Shown here piece by piece: positions 17,187 through 26,566 of a DNA stretch of 64,000 nt (the stretch's first letter is position 1; each line of letters begins with the position of its first letter). The DNA is taken from the NCBI RefSeq assembly GCF_002556545.1, contig NZ_CP022685.1, forward strand, positions 5,248,001 through 5,312,000, read 5' to 3'. The notes beneath the pieces were generated by a model. That model was given only the letters and a program-made list of their open reading frames with translations. It was not told where the DNA came from and did no database searches. Made by a program: the position numbers and the translations under genes. The DNA comes from Streptomyces formicae. Lineage in GTDB: Bacteria > Actinomycetota > Actinomycetes > Streptomycetales > Streptomycetaceae.

Positions 17187-17322
17187 TCGCCACCGTGGTA
17201 TTCCGGACGGCCTCCTGCCCAGGTGGGCTATGTCCGAAACGCGTATGTTTCCAGGCTTCTCGGGGCGCCTGGTCTCTCCCAGGGGTTTGTGTTTTTCCAG
17301 CAAAAGCGGTTTGCTTTCCGAC

Positions 17323-17344
17323 GTACTGCAGTACTGCATATAAC
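17323..17344 (+). promoter_or_regulatory. lsr2 promoter with tandem GTACTGCA repeat
   Basis: GTACTGCA occurs twice back-to-back (17323-17338) directly before a good -10 box TATAAC (17339-17344), about 68 bp upstream of the lsr2 start. The best -35 at 17-bp spacing is the weak TTCCGA (17316-17321). The repeat fills the -35/-10 spacer and contains the palindrome GTACTGCAGTAC, a likely activator or repressor site. Confidence 0.5.
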
Positions 17345-17412
17345 AGGGGCCGGTGAATCGGCGGCGCACGTCGTGCGGGACGGCCTCGTAGTTATCGATG
17401 AAAGGAAATCCG

Positions 17413-17751
17413 GTGGCACAGAAGGTTCAGGTCCTTCTTGTCGATGACCTCGACGGTGGCGAGGCGGACGAGACCGTGACGTTCGCGTTGGACGGCAAGT
17501 CGTACGAGATCGACCTCACCACTGCCAACGCGGACAAGCTCCGTGGGGCTCTTGAGGACTTCGTCAAGGCCGGTCGGCGCACGGGCGGCCGTGGTTCCGG
17601 CGGCCGCGGCAAGGCTCGTGCCGCTGCCGCGAGCGGTGGTCAGGACACCGCCGCGATTCGCGCCTGGGCAAAGGAGAACGGTTTCGAGGTCAATGACCGC
17701 GGCCGCGTTCCCGCGTCCATTCGTGAGGCCTACGAGAAGGCCAACGGCTGA
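17413..17751 (+). CDS. lsr2: Lsr2 nucleoid-associated protein
   Basis: 112 residues from GTG 17413 (AAAGGAAA 5 nt before); ATG 17398 is in frame but would put the start before that box. Lsr2 is the actinobacterial H-NS analogue: the N-terminal dimerisation domain (AQKVQVLLVDDLDGGEADE, FALDGKSYEIDL) oligomerises, a basic Gly/Arg linker (about residues 57-75) follows, and the C-terminal DNA-binding domain carries IRAWAKENGFEVNDRGRVPASI; its RGR is the AT-hook-like contact. It silences horizontally acquired AT-rich DNA in Streptomyces. The 3' end overlaps the convergent 17730 gene by 22 bp. Confidence 0.95.
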   Translation: MAQKVQVLLVDDLDGGEADETVTFALDGKSYEIDLTTANADKLRGALEDFVKAGRRTGGRGSGGRGKARAAAASGGQDTAAIRAWAKENGFEVNDRGRVPASIREAYEKANG

Positions 17752-18320
17752 CGGCTGCGACGCCGCAACCGGACCCGGTGGCACTGCGTTGCCGCCGTGT
17801 CCACAAGTCGTACGAGATCGGAGCCCACGGCGGGGTCGCTGTGGGGCACCGTCCCGCCTCCCCCCACAGTGGGCAGGGACGGAAGCGCCGGCAGCGTCGG
17901 CTCCACCTCGCGCCCGGGCTCCGGGGGTCGCAGCCAGACGGCGGCACCCCGCGAGCCGGACCACCCGGGGGGAGTGGGCGCGTCGATCCGCCCACCGGCC
18001 CCCACCGCGGTGAGACCCAGGGGAATGCTTCCCCACTCCAGCCAGTCGAGCAGCCCCGGCAGCTCGTCCGCGCCTCCCGCACTCACCAGGAGACGCATCG
18101 TTTCCCCGCGCAGGGCCACCGGAGCCATCGGGCCGAGGTGGCGCAGGGCCGCGAAGCCGGCCTCCGCCGGGAGCTCCAGGACGTCGAAGCGCAGGCCCGT
18201 GAGCAGTCGCACGGGACCCGGCTCCGGCGCGGTCGCCCAGCCGAGCTCGTTCTCGTACCACTGCCGCACCGGGTCGCTCTGCTCGACCGGCGTGCGGGGC
18301 TGGGGAACCGTGGGGGCCAT
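17730..18320 (-). CDS. SCO3374-like conserved Streptomyces protein
   Basis: 196 residues from ATG 18320. Begins MAPTVPQPRTP, then DPVRQWYENELGWATAPEPGPVRLLTGLRFDVLELPA, which resembles the small N-terminal part of bifunctional DNA primase/polymerase-like actinobacterial proteins, but no catalytic residues are retained. It is the usual neighbour between lsr2 and clpC in Streptomyces (SCO3374 position, from memory). Soluble; function unknown. It converges on lsr2 with a 22-bp overlap. Confidence 0.65.
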   Translation of the reverse strand: MAPTVPQPRTPVEQSDPVRQWYENELGWATAPEPGPVRLLTGLRFDVLELPAEAGFAALRHLGPMAPVALRGETMRLLVSAGGADELPGLLDWLEWGSIPLGLTAVGAGGRIDAPTPPGWSGSRGAAVWLRPPEPGREVEPTLPALPSLPTVGGGGTVPHSDPAVGSDLVRLVDTAATQCHRVRLRRRSRQPLAFS

Positions 18321-18531
18321 GTCCGAGCAACAGCCGGAAGGCCGCGAGGGTTACGCAGGGTCGTCGATCGGTTGCGTACGGTGTCCGGAAAGAGGGCGTA
18401 CGGGCGTGTTCGGCGGCGCAAGGGTGTTCGCCCGTAGCTGAGGGAACCGGTGCGCGCCGCATGGAGTGTCAGTCCTTACGGGTAAGACATCCCTAGTGGG
18501 GAGGGGCGACACGCGGGCTTCGGCGTCTCAC

Positions 18532-18545
18532 GTTCGCCATCGGCG
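18532..18545 (+). promoter_or_regulatory. ClgR operator match upstream of clpC
   Basis: GTTCGC-CATCG-GCG fits the published ClgR consensus GTTCGC-N5-GCG. It sits about 217 bp before the clpC start in the 441-bp gap 18321-18761, which otherwise holds promoter-like sequence and a GGGG-ACCGA-CCCC hairpin at about 18717-18729. ClgR activates ATP-dependent protease genes in Streptomyces. Confidence 0.65.
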
Positions 18546-18761
18546 TAGTGATGGTGAGGGTAACTGCTTGGCCTGCGGGAACATCGTCTCGCACCATCGG
18601 GTTGGAGCAGTTGTCGGCGTTCGGGGTCAGGAGATCCTCCGAGATGGTGTCCGGGTGTCGGCAGTTGGAATGAGCGGTCCCCGCTTGCGGGACTAAGCTG
18701 CGGAAGGACAGGGAGGGGACCGACCCCTTTACTGCCTGACCGCTCTGAGGAGCGATTAACG

Positions 18762-21290
<2,529 letters not shown>

Positions 21291-21328
21291 CGCTCGCGCT
21301 GAGCTGATCGCTTGCGGCAACGCTTGCA

Positions 21329-21373
21329 GGGGCTGCCCCGGACCGTTTCGTACGGTCCGGGGCAGCCCCTTTT
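21329..21373 (+). terminator. clpC intrinsic terminator
   Basis: Perfect 18-bp stem (21329-21346 with 21352-21369, core GCTGCCCCGGACCGT), 5-nt loop, then TTTT. Because of the symmetry it may also serve the convergent NACHT gene ending at 21382. Confidence 0.9.
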
Positions 21374-21381
21374 CCGTACGG

Positions 21382-23949
21382 TCAATCGCCGTGTGACGGG
21401 CGGACGGTGAGGCGAACATGCGGTGGCACCTGCTGCGCTTCGGCCTCGCTCACGTGGGAGTACACCCAGACGTCGGTCAGGTTCGGGAAGGCCGAGAGCC
21501 AGGAGAGCCCTTCGGCGGGGTGGGGTGCGTCCAGCGTGAGACGGGTGAGCTGCTCGGGCACGATGAGCTCGGTGAGGTCCTCGACACGGTAGGCGCCGGT
21601 GACGTAGACGTCCGGCCAGCCTCCGATGGCGCGCAGGGCGCGGAGGTCCTCGGGGGCGTGGACGGGAACGGTGGGCCGGGAGGACAGGTGCGCGATGACT
21701 TCCCGTACGTAGAGCTCGCGATCGAAGCCCCCCCAGCACAGGGCCAGGGCCAACTGGACCCAGCTGCTGGGGTGGTCGCGAAAGCGCGTCAGGAAGTGCA
21801 GGGCCTGCGGGCTGCCGACCCTGGCGGCCGCGAAGACCACCAGACGGGCGAGCTCGTCGTCGACCTCGTTGGGGCCGGGCAGCAGGTGGAGCACCAGATC
21901 GCGGCCCGCCTCCGCCAAGGTGTGGGCCTCGCGGACCGTCCGCGGCGGAACGAGCGTCCGTACTCCCTCCTCCACCAGCTGCCGCACGGCCGGTGCCACC
22001 TCCGCCGCGTACGGCAGCGCGGCCGCCGCGAGCAGCTTGCCGCGCGCCGTGTTGCCCGCCACCAGCCGCCGCAGCATCCGCTCCGCCTCCTTGGGCCGCG
22101 CGTGCGCGACCGCCAGCAGGATGACGTCCTCCCACTGGGTGCGGTCCGCGTGGTTCACGAGCAGGTCGAAGTCCAGCTCCTGCACGGCGAGGCGGGCGCC
22201 CAGGTAGTCCTGGAAGGTGCGGTGCAGGAAGTCCACGCGCCCGGCGGCCGGTTCCCGCAACAGGCCCGACCGCAGCAGGAGCCAGGCGTACACGTCCGCA
22301 CCGCTGCCGTCGAGGTCCATCGAGGGGGCGGCTTCTTCGACGATGTGCACGGCGTCCGAACGGTCCATCTCCGAGCGGCTGTTGCGGATCAGCCACCAGG
22401 CGAGTTTCTGCAGGATCTGCACCTGGACGGTGAGCGGGAGGCGCACGGCGGACGAGGGCCCGGGAGCCACCTGCCGCTCGACGTCCCTGCGTTCGAGCAG
22501 CATGGTCAGGGCGGCCTCGTACAAGGACTTCCTGTCCTGCGGCAGGAAGCCGCGCCGCTCGCGGTGGAGGGCGCAGAGCATTCCGCACATCAGCGGGTTG
22601 GTGGCGAGCCGGTTCAGTTCGGACGCGGCCCGCACGGACCGCAGCAGGGCGGCGCCGACCGCGTCGTCGGCCCCCGCGGCCCGGTGCCAGCGGCGCACGA
22701 ACGTCTCGACGCCGTCGCGGGCCATCGGCGACAGCGTGAGCTCGACGAAGTCCGTGGTGTCCAGCCACCTGTCCGGGACGGCGGAGGGACGGGTCGTGAC
22801 GAGCCACAGGTTGCCGGGGAAGGTGCGCGTCAGATCGCGCAGCCACCGCTTGGCGTCCTTGCGCCGCTCCTCGGGGATCTCGTCGATGCCGTCGACGAGG
22901 AGCACGCCGCGCCCCGCCCGCAGCACCCGCTCCACCCAGCCCGCGGGCTGCTCCCCGGTGACGAGGCAGCCGACGGCAGCCAAGAAGTCCGCCGGGACGG
23001 GGAGTTCGGTACCCGGCCGGACGATCCGCCGCATCGGCAGCACGAACGGCACGCGCCCCATGAGGTGGGTGGCTCCGTGCTCGTACGTCAGGTCGGCCGC
23101 CGTCACGGCGAGCCACTGGACCAGGGTCGTCTTGCCGGACCCCGCGACGCCGCGCAGCAGCACGTGGTCGTGCTGGGCGAGGACCTGCTCGGCGGCGACC
23201 TGGGCCGCGCCCTCCCCGGGGCGGTCCCTGGTCGCCGCCAGGCTGAGGTAGGCCGTGTCGAGCGGCCACTCGCTGGTCCCGGCGTAGACGTCGAGCCCGT
23301 AGATGGTGAGGGTGCCGTGCCGCGCGGTGATGTACGACGCGTACCGCGCCTCGAACGCGGCGTCCTCGGACGACTGCGACGGCAGCCGTTCGAGGAGTAC
23401 GTCGACGGCGCTGACCAGCTGCGCGAGCTGCTGGCTCTGCCGGGTCTGCTGCCGGGCGATGTACGTGGAGCGCTGCGTGAAGAAGTTCAGGATGTGCAGG
23501 GACGCGGTGTGCAGCAGCCGTTCGAGGAACAGCTCGGCGTCGCGACTGAGCGCGAAGGTCGCGATGGTCACGGCTGTCCGCGAACGCAGGGTGCGGGTGA
23601 ACTCCTCGGGGCCGAGCGCGACGGCTTCGTAGTCCGCGATGGTGAGGGTGCCGAGGGCGGCGAGCGAGTGCGCGAGGGCGGTCCTGACCGCGACGGCCTC
23701 GGTGGCGTCCACGGGGAGCTCGCCGGGCCTCGCGGCCTTCAGCGCCCTGCGGACGAGTTCGTCGGCGATCTTCTCGACGTCCTTCGGGGCGACGTCCCGC
23801 TTCTCGCCCTTGAACGACACGAGCCCGGAGATCCGCACCGGCTCGGTGACCAGCGCGGCGCCCGGCAGGTCCGTCACGAAGAGCTTCTTCACGAGGGGCG
23901 CGACCGCGCCGGACGCGAGACGGGCGCCGAGGGCTCCGGGGTCGACCAT
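21382..23949 (-). CDS. NACHT-domain STAND NTPase (bacterial NLR-like), short paralogue
   Basis: 855 residues from ATG 23949; a TAACCT box 6 nt upstream predicts a leaderless mRNA. Residues 1-240 form a helical N-terminal domain (APLVKKLF, LVSFKGEKRD, LHILNFFTQRSTY, LTIYGLDVY). The NACHT core follows: Walker A GVAGSGKT (267-274), Walker B VLLVDGIDEI (349-358), a sensor-like LVTTRPSAVP, then a winged-helix region (NRLATNPLMCGMLCALH, FLHRTFQDYLGARLAV). HEAT-like helices follow, then a short leucine-rich end (LPEQLTRLTLDAP, LSAFPNLTDVWVY). STAND proteins oligomerise on ligand sensing; animal NLRs and bacterial bNACHT/Avs proteins act in immunity. No known effector domain is fused, so the output is unclear. 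Clear paralogue of the gene at 26556. Confidence 0.85.
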   Translation of the reverse strand: MVDPGALGARLASGAVAPLVKKLFVTDLPGAALVTEPVRISGLVSFKGEKRDVAPKDVEKIADELVRRALKAARPGELPVDATEAVAVRTALAHSLAALGTLTIADYEAVALGPEEFTRTLRSRTAVTIATFALSRDAELFLERLLHTASLHILNFFTQRSTYIARQQTRQSQQLAQLVSAVDVLLERLPSQSSEDAAFEARYASYITARHGTLTIYGLDVYAGTSEWPLDTAYLSLAATRDRPGEGAAQVAAEQVLAQHDHVLLRGVAGSGKTTLVQWLAVTAADLTYEHGATHLMGRVPFVLPMRRIVRPGTELPVPADFLAAVGCLVTGEQPAGWVERVLRAGRGVLLVDGIDEIPEERRKDAKRWLRDLTRTFPGNLWLVTTRPSAVPDRWLDTTDFVELTLSPMARDGVETFVRRWHRAAGADDAVGAALLRSVRAASELNRLATNPLMCGMLCALHRERRGFLPQDRKSLYEAALTMLLERRDVERQVAPGPSSAVRLPLTVQVQILQKLAWWLIRNSRSEMDRSDAVHIVEEAAPSMDLDGSGADVYAWLLLRSGLLREPAAGRVDFLHRTFQDYLGARLAVQELDFDLLVNHADRTQWEDVILLAVAHARPKEAERMLRRLVAGNTARGKLLAAAALPYAAEVAPAVRQLVEEGVRTLVPPRTVREAHTLAEAGRDLVLHLLPGPNEVDDELARLVVFAAARVGSPQALHFLTRFRDHPSSWVQLALALCWGGFDRELYVREVIAHLSSRPTVPVHAPEDLRALRAIGGWPDVYVTGAYRVEDLTELIVPEQLTRLTLDAPHPAEGLSWLSAFPNLTDVWVYSHVSEAEAQQVPPHVRLTVRPSHGD

Positions 23950-23995
23950 AGGTCGAGGTTAGGTCAACGGGCCTACGCAGGCAGGGGGTTGGGGG

Positions 23996-24712
23996 TTAAG
24001 GGCTGCCGGTTCGGCCGGCCTCCGCCTGCTCGATGCCGTCGATGGCTTCCTGGACGACCCGGGACAGGTCCTCTTCGGTGGGGATCAGCTCACGCTCCGC
24101 CGGGGCCAGCGTGGAGTAGGAGGCGACTGCCATGGGGTTGTTGCTGGCGTCGAGGGCCAGCTGAACGGCTGCCTTGTTGTGGCGGGCTCCGATGAGGAAG
24201 CCGATGGTCGCGTCGTCCCGTTCCGGCTCGCGCACCATCTGGTCGACCACGCTCACGTAGAAGTTGAGCTTGCCGACGTGCTCGGGGCGCACGTCCTTCG
24301 TCTTGAGCTCGAAGACGAAGTAGCGGTGGAGTTTGAGGTGGTAGAAGAGCAGGTCGATACGGAACTCGTCGCCCCCGATGACGACGGGGTACTGGCGCCC
24401 CACGAAGGCGAAGCCGACACCGAGCTCCGTAAGGAACCGGATCATCCCGTCGACGATGGCGGTCTCCAGTTCACGCTCGGCGTGCTGCTTGTCGAGTCCG
24501 AGGAAGTCGAGGCGGTACGGGTCCCGGACCAGCTCCTTGAGTGCGTCGGAGCCGTCCGGCACGGTCGCCGCGAAGTTGTTGGCGGCCCGTTGGGCACGGG
24601 TCCGTGCGCAGGACACGGCCCCCTTGATCTCGCTCAGGAGATCGCCGTACCAGGAGGGCAGGCCGTTCTGCTGGGCGGGGATCTCTGCTCTGGCCTCGGT
24701 GTTCTTGCTCAT
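23996..24712 (-). CDS. YhcG/DUF1016-family PD-(D/E)XK nuclease, shortened N-terminal domain
   Basis: 238 residues; full YhcG proteins have about 340-380. The start of DUF1016_N is present (WYGDLLSEIKGAVSCARTRAQRAAN, about 20-45), then the sequence jumps to LKELVRDPYRLDFLGL, missing roughly 100 residues of the N-terminal domain, in frame. The nuclease domain is complete: E..LE..I, FLTELGVGFAFVGRQ, the metal-binding Asp in FRIDLLFYH, FELK with the catalytic E-x-K, GKLNFYVS, and IGFLIG. It may act on DNA or have lost activity; a deleted relic is equally possible. It lies 46 bp upstream of the first NACHT gene in the same direction. Confidence 0.78.
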   Translation of the reverse strand: MSKNTEARAEIPAQQNGLPSWYGDLLSEIKGAVSCARTRAQRAANNFAATVPDGSDALKELVRDPYRLDFLGLDKQHAERELETAIVDGMIRFLTELGVGFAFVGRQYPVVIGGDEFRIDLLFYHLKLHRYFVFELKTKDVRPEHVGKLNFYVSVVDQMVREPERDDATIGFLIGARHNKAAVQLALDASNNPMAVASYSTLAPAERELIPTEEDLSRVVQEAIDGIEQAEAGRTGSP

Positions 24713-24763
24713 GGCGCCGACGATCGCGTAGGGCGCCTTGGCCGGGGCGAGATTGGGGTCACG

Positions 24764-24955
24764 TCACCCGAACGTGTGGTCGGACGAGGTCAGGGTGCGT
24801 ATGAGGGTGGCGAAGGCGGTGGGGCTGGTGGTGAGCGTGGTGGCCGGGGCGTCGCTCTCTTGGAGGTGGATCCGACCGGTGGGGTGTGCGGCCACGTAGA
24901 CGCAGTTCGCTTGGTCGCCGCTGAAGGAGGACTTCTGCCAGTCGAGAGTGCTCAT
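24764..24955 (-). CDS. DUF397 small protein (WhiJ-triad component)
   Basis: 63 residues, beginning MSTLDWQKSSFSGDQANCVYVA, the DUF397 signature (W-x-KSSxS...CVxVA). Its ATG overlaps the stop of the upstream HTH gene (ATGA), so the two are co-translated. DUF397 proteins accompany HTH-DUF5753 regulators throughout Streptomyces and are thought to modulate them, in a toxin-antitoxin-like or WhiJ-like manner. 51 bp separate it from the YhcG gene, so read-through is plausible. Confidence 0.9.
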   Translation of the reverse strand: MSTLDWQKSSFSGDQANCVYVAAHPTGRIHLQESDAPATTLTTSPTAFATLIRTLTSSDHTFG

Positions 24956-25854
24956 GCTTGTGCTCCCAGGAGGGTGTACAGGATGTGTTGGACGAGGCCC
25001 AGCGAATCCCGTGTTCCGTGCTTGACGGGGATCACCGTCGTGTCGATGGCCGGGAGTGCTGCGGCGCCGATCCGTTCAAACTGACGGCGGTACTTGGTAA
25101 CGGTGTCTTCGCCGTGGAGGAACATGGACTGCGCGGGATGTTCCATCAGTACGGTTTCCAGCGCGCCGCCATGCGAGGCGATGTGGCAGAACGGTGTGGT
25201 GATCGCCGACACCGCGACGGCCGTGAAGGGCACGATCTGAACGGTCACGTGCGGAAGTTCGGCAAGTTCCGTCAACTTGAGCAACTGCTGGTGCATGACC
25301 TGCGCGCCGCCGAAGCGCATGTGGAGGGCAGCTTCGTGGATGACGGCGTGGACGTGGGGAGGACGGTCGCCGACAAGCACACGTTGGCGTGCCAGACGGA
25401 AGCGGACGGCATCCTCGACCTCTGCCGTAGAGCTGACGGCGTCGCTCGCCTCAAAGATGGCGCGCGTGTAGCCCTCGACTTGGAAAAGGCCAGGCAGGAA
25501 CAGCGACTCGTACGAGCGCAGCTGCACGGCTTCGGACTCCAGCTCTGCCAGATCGAGCGCGGATGTGGGCAGCTGAGACTTGTAGCTTGTCCACCACCCC
25601 TTGCCGGACGACTGGCCTAGCCCCACTAAGGCATCCACGAAGGGTGAACTAGTAACCCCGTACGCCCGGCACAGAGTTCGGATGCGCTCCGCGGAGATCG
25701 GAGTGCGGCCATTCTCCGCGTGCGTCAGGTGCACCCGGCCCATATCGATGACATCTCCGGCTGCCTGCACGGTCAAGCCGCTGTGCTCGCGCAACCTTCG
25801 GAGTTCGTAGCCGAGTCGGAGCTGTCGCTCGGTCGGAGCTGTTCGCAGGGCCAA
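24952..25854 (-). CDS. HTH (XRE-type) regulator with DUF5753, WhiJ/Scr1-like
   Basis: About 300 residues from TTG 25854, picked because AGAAGAGAGA lies just upstream and no ATG/GTG exists near the domain start; the open frame runs further up to 26100 without similarity. HTH: LGYELRRLREHSGLTVQAAGDVIDM, VHLTHAENGRTPISAERI. DUF5753: SLFLPGLFQVEGYTRAI, VRFRLARQRVLVGDRPP, VIHEAALHMRFGG, VQIVPFTAVA. Such regulators form triads with DUF397 and HATPase proteins and influence development and antibiotic production. A 23-bp dyad at 25949-25971 lies upstream as a likely binding site. Confidence 0.82.
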   Translation of the reverse strand: MALRTAPTERQLRLGYELRRLREHSGLTVQAAGDVIDMGRVHLTHAENGRTPISAERIRTLCRAYGVTSSPFVDALVGLGQSSGKGWWTSYKSQLPTSALDLAELESEAVQLRSYESLFLPGLFQVEGYTRAIFEASDAVSSTAEVEDAVRFRLARQRVLVGDRPPHVHAVIHEAALHMRFGGAQVMHQQLLKLTELAELPHVTVQIVPFTAVAVSAITTPFCHIASHGGALETVLMEHPAQSMFLHGEDTVTKYRRQFERIGAAALPAIDTTVIPVKHGTRDSLGLVQHILYTLLGAQA

Positions 25855-25948
25855 CGCTGTCTCTCTTCTTGAAGTTGGGGCCAGTTTGCCCGGGCAGGGT
25901 GCCCGGGTCCACCAAAGACGGCGATTAGGTTGAACAAGTAAGCCCCAT

Positions 25949-25971
25949 GTCGCTACCGTACGTATAGCGAC
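25949..25971. promoter_or_regulatory. Dyad in the divergent region of the WhiJ triad
   Basis: Perfect arms GTCGCTA (25949-25955) and TAGCGAC (25965-25971) around CCGTACGTA. It lies in the 317-bp gap between the HTH gene and the divergent ATPase gene, and on the minus strand covers a -10-like TATACG. Candidate operator for the HTH-DUF5753 protein. The rest of this gap shows a CCCGGG hairpin at about 25890-25910 and nothing else recognisable. Confidence 0.5.
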
Positions 25972-26171
25972 GCTCACGCAACCATGTCGGAAGCCTCGCT
26001 GTCGACGCATTCCCCCCGCCCTGCCCGCCCGCAGAAGCGCACCGCCCGATCCAACTCCCCGTGCCGGACGGGGGATTGTTCGCGAGGGGCGGTAGGCCAC
26101 TGCGGTCGGGCCACGTGGGGCCGGTCATCCACCAGTCGAAACAGCGACCCTCAACGCCATGGAGGCGTCTC

Positions 26172-26566
26172 ATGGGCGTACCCCCGCATGACCTCACGTC
26201 GGACACCTACACCCTGTTCGCCCCCGGCAACGCACACTCCGCCAAGATCTGCCGCGATTTCGTACAACGCACCTTGGAAACCCTCGGCCTCGGCCACCTC
26301 GGGGACACCGCCGCTCTCTGCACCTCTGAACTGGTGACCAACGTGCACCAGCACACGAAGAGCGATGTCCACCTCAGAGCCGCCGTCGCCACCACCCACG
26401 TACGCATCGCTGTGTACGACGGCGGCGACCAACTGCCCGCGCCCCGCAGGCCCGATGCGGACCAGGAGAGCGGGCGGGGCTCTTCCTCGTGACCGCGCTG
26501 TCGGACGTGTGCGGGGTGACGCCCGCGAGTGCGGGCAAAGGCGTGTGGTTTCAGCTCAATCGGTGA
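26172..26566 (+). pseudogene. HATPase_c anti-sigma-like protein, frameshifted
   Basis: Starts at ATG 26172 behind GGAGG. The frame reads a typical WhiJ-triad ATPase: HSAKICRDFVQRTLETLG, then the N box TSELVTNVHQHT and G1-like VYDGGDQLPAP. At about 26475-26485, in a G-rich run, the frame ends early (SGRG then SSS and TGA at 26490). Shifting by one base restores the expected G2 box and end, GLFLVTALSDVCGV to GVWFQLNR with a stop at 26564-26566. A single lost base explains it. It is either a true pseudogene, a slippage site or a sequencing error. Its restored end overlaps the 3' end of the convergent NACHT gene. Confidence 0.72.

Noticed and set aside
23962..23967. TTGACC as a -35 box for the first NACHT gene
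   Set aside because: It directly abuts the TAACCT -10 box with no spacer, so it cannot act as its -35.
21418..24195. 925-codon plus-strand ORF over the first NACHT gene
   Set aside because: Shadow; the minus-strand product has Walker motifs and a paralogue.
23996..24955. Restriction-modification system around the YhcG nuclease
   Set aside because: No methyltransferase or specificity gene is adjacent; neighbours are NACHT and WhiJ-type genes.
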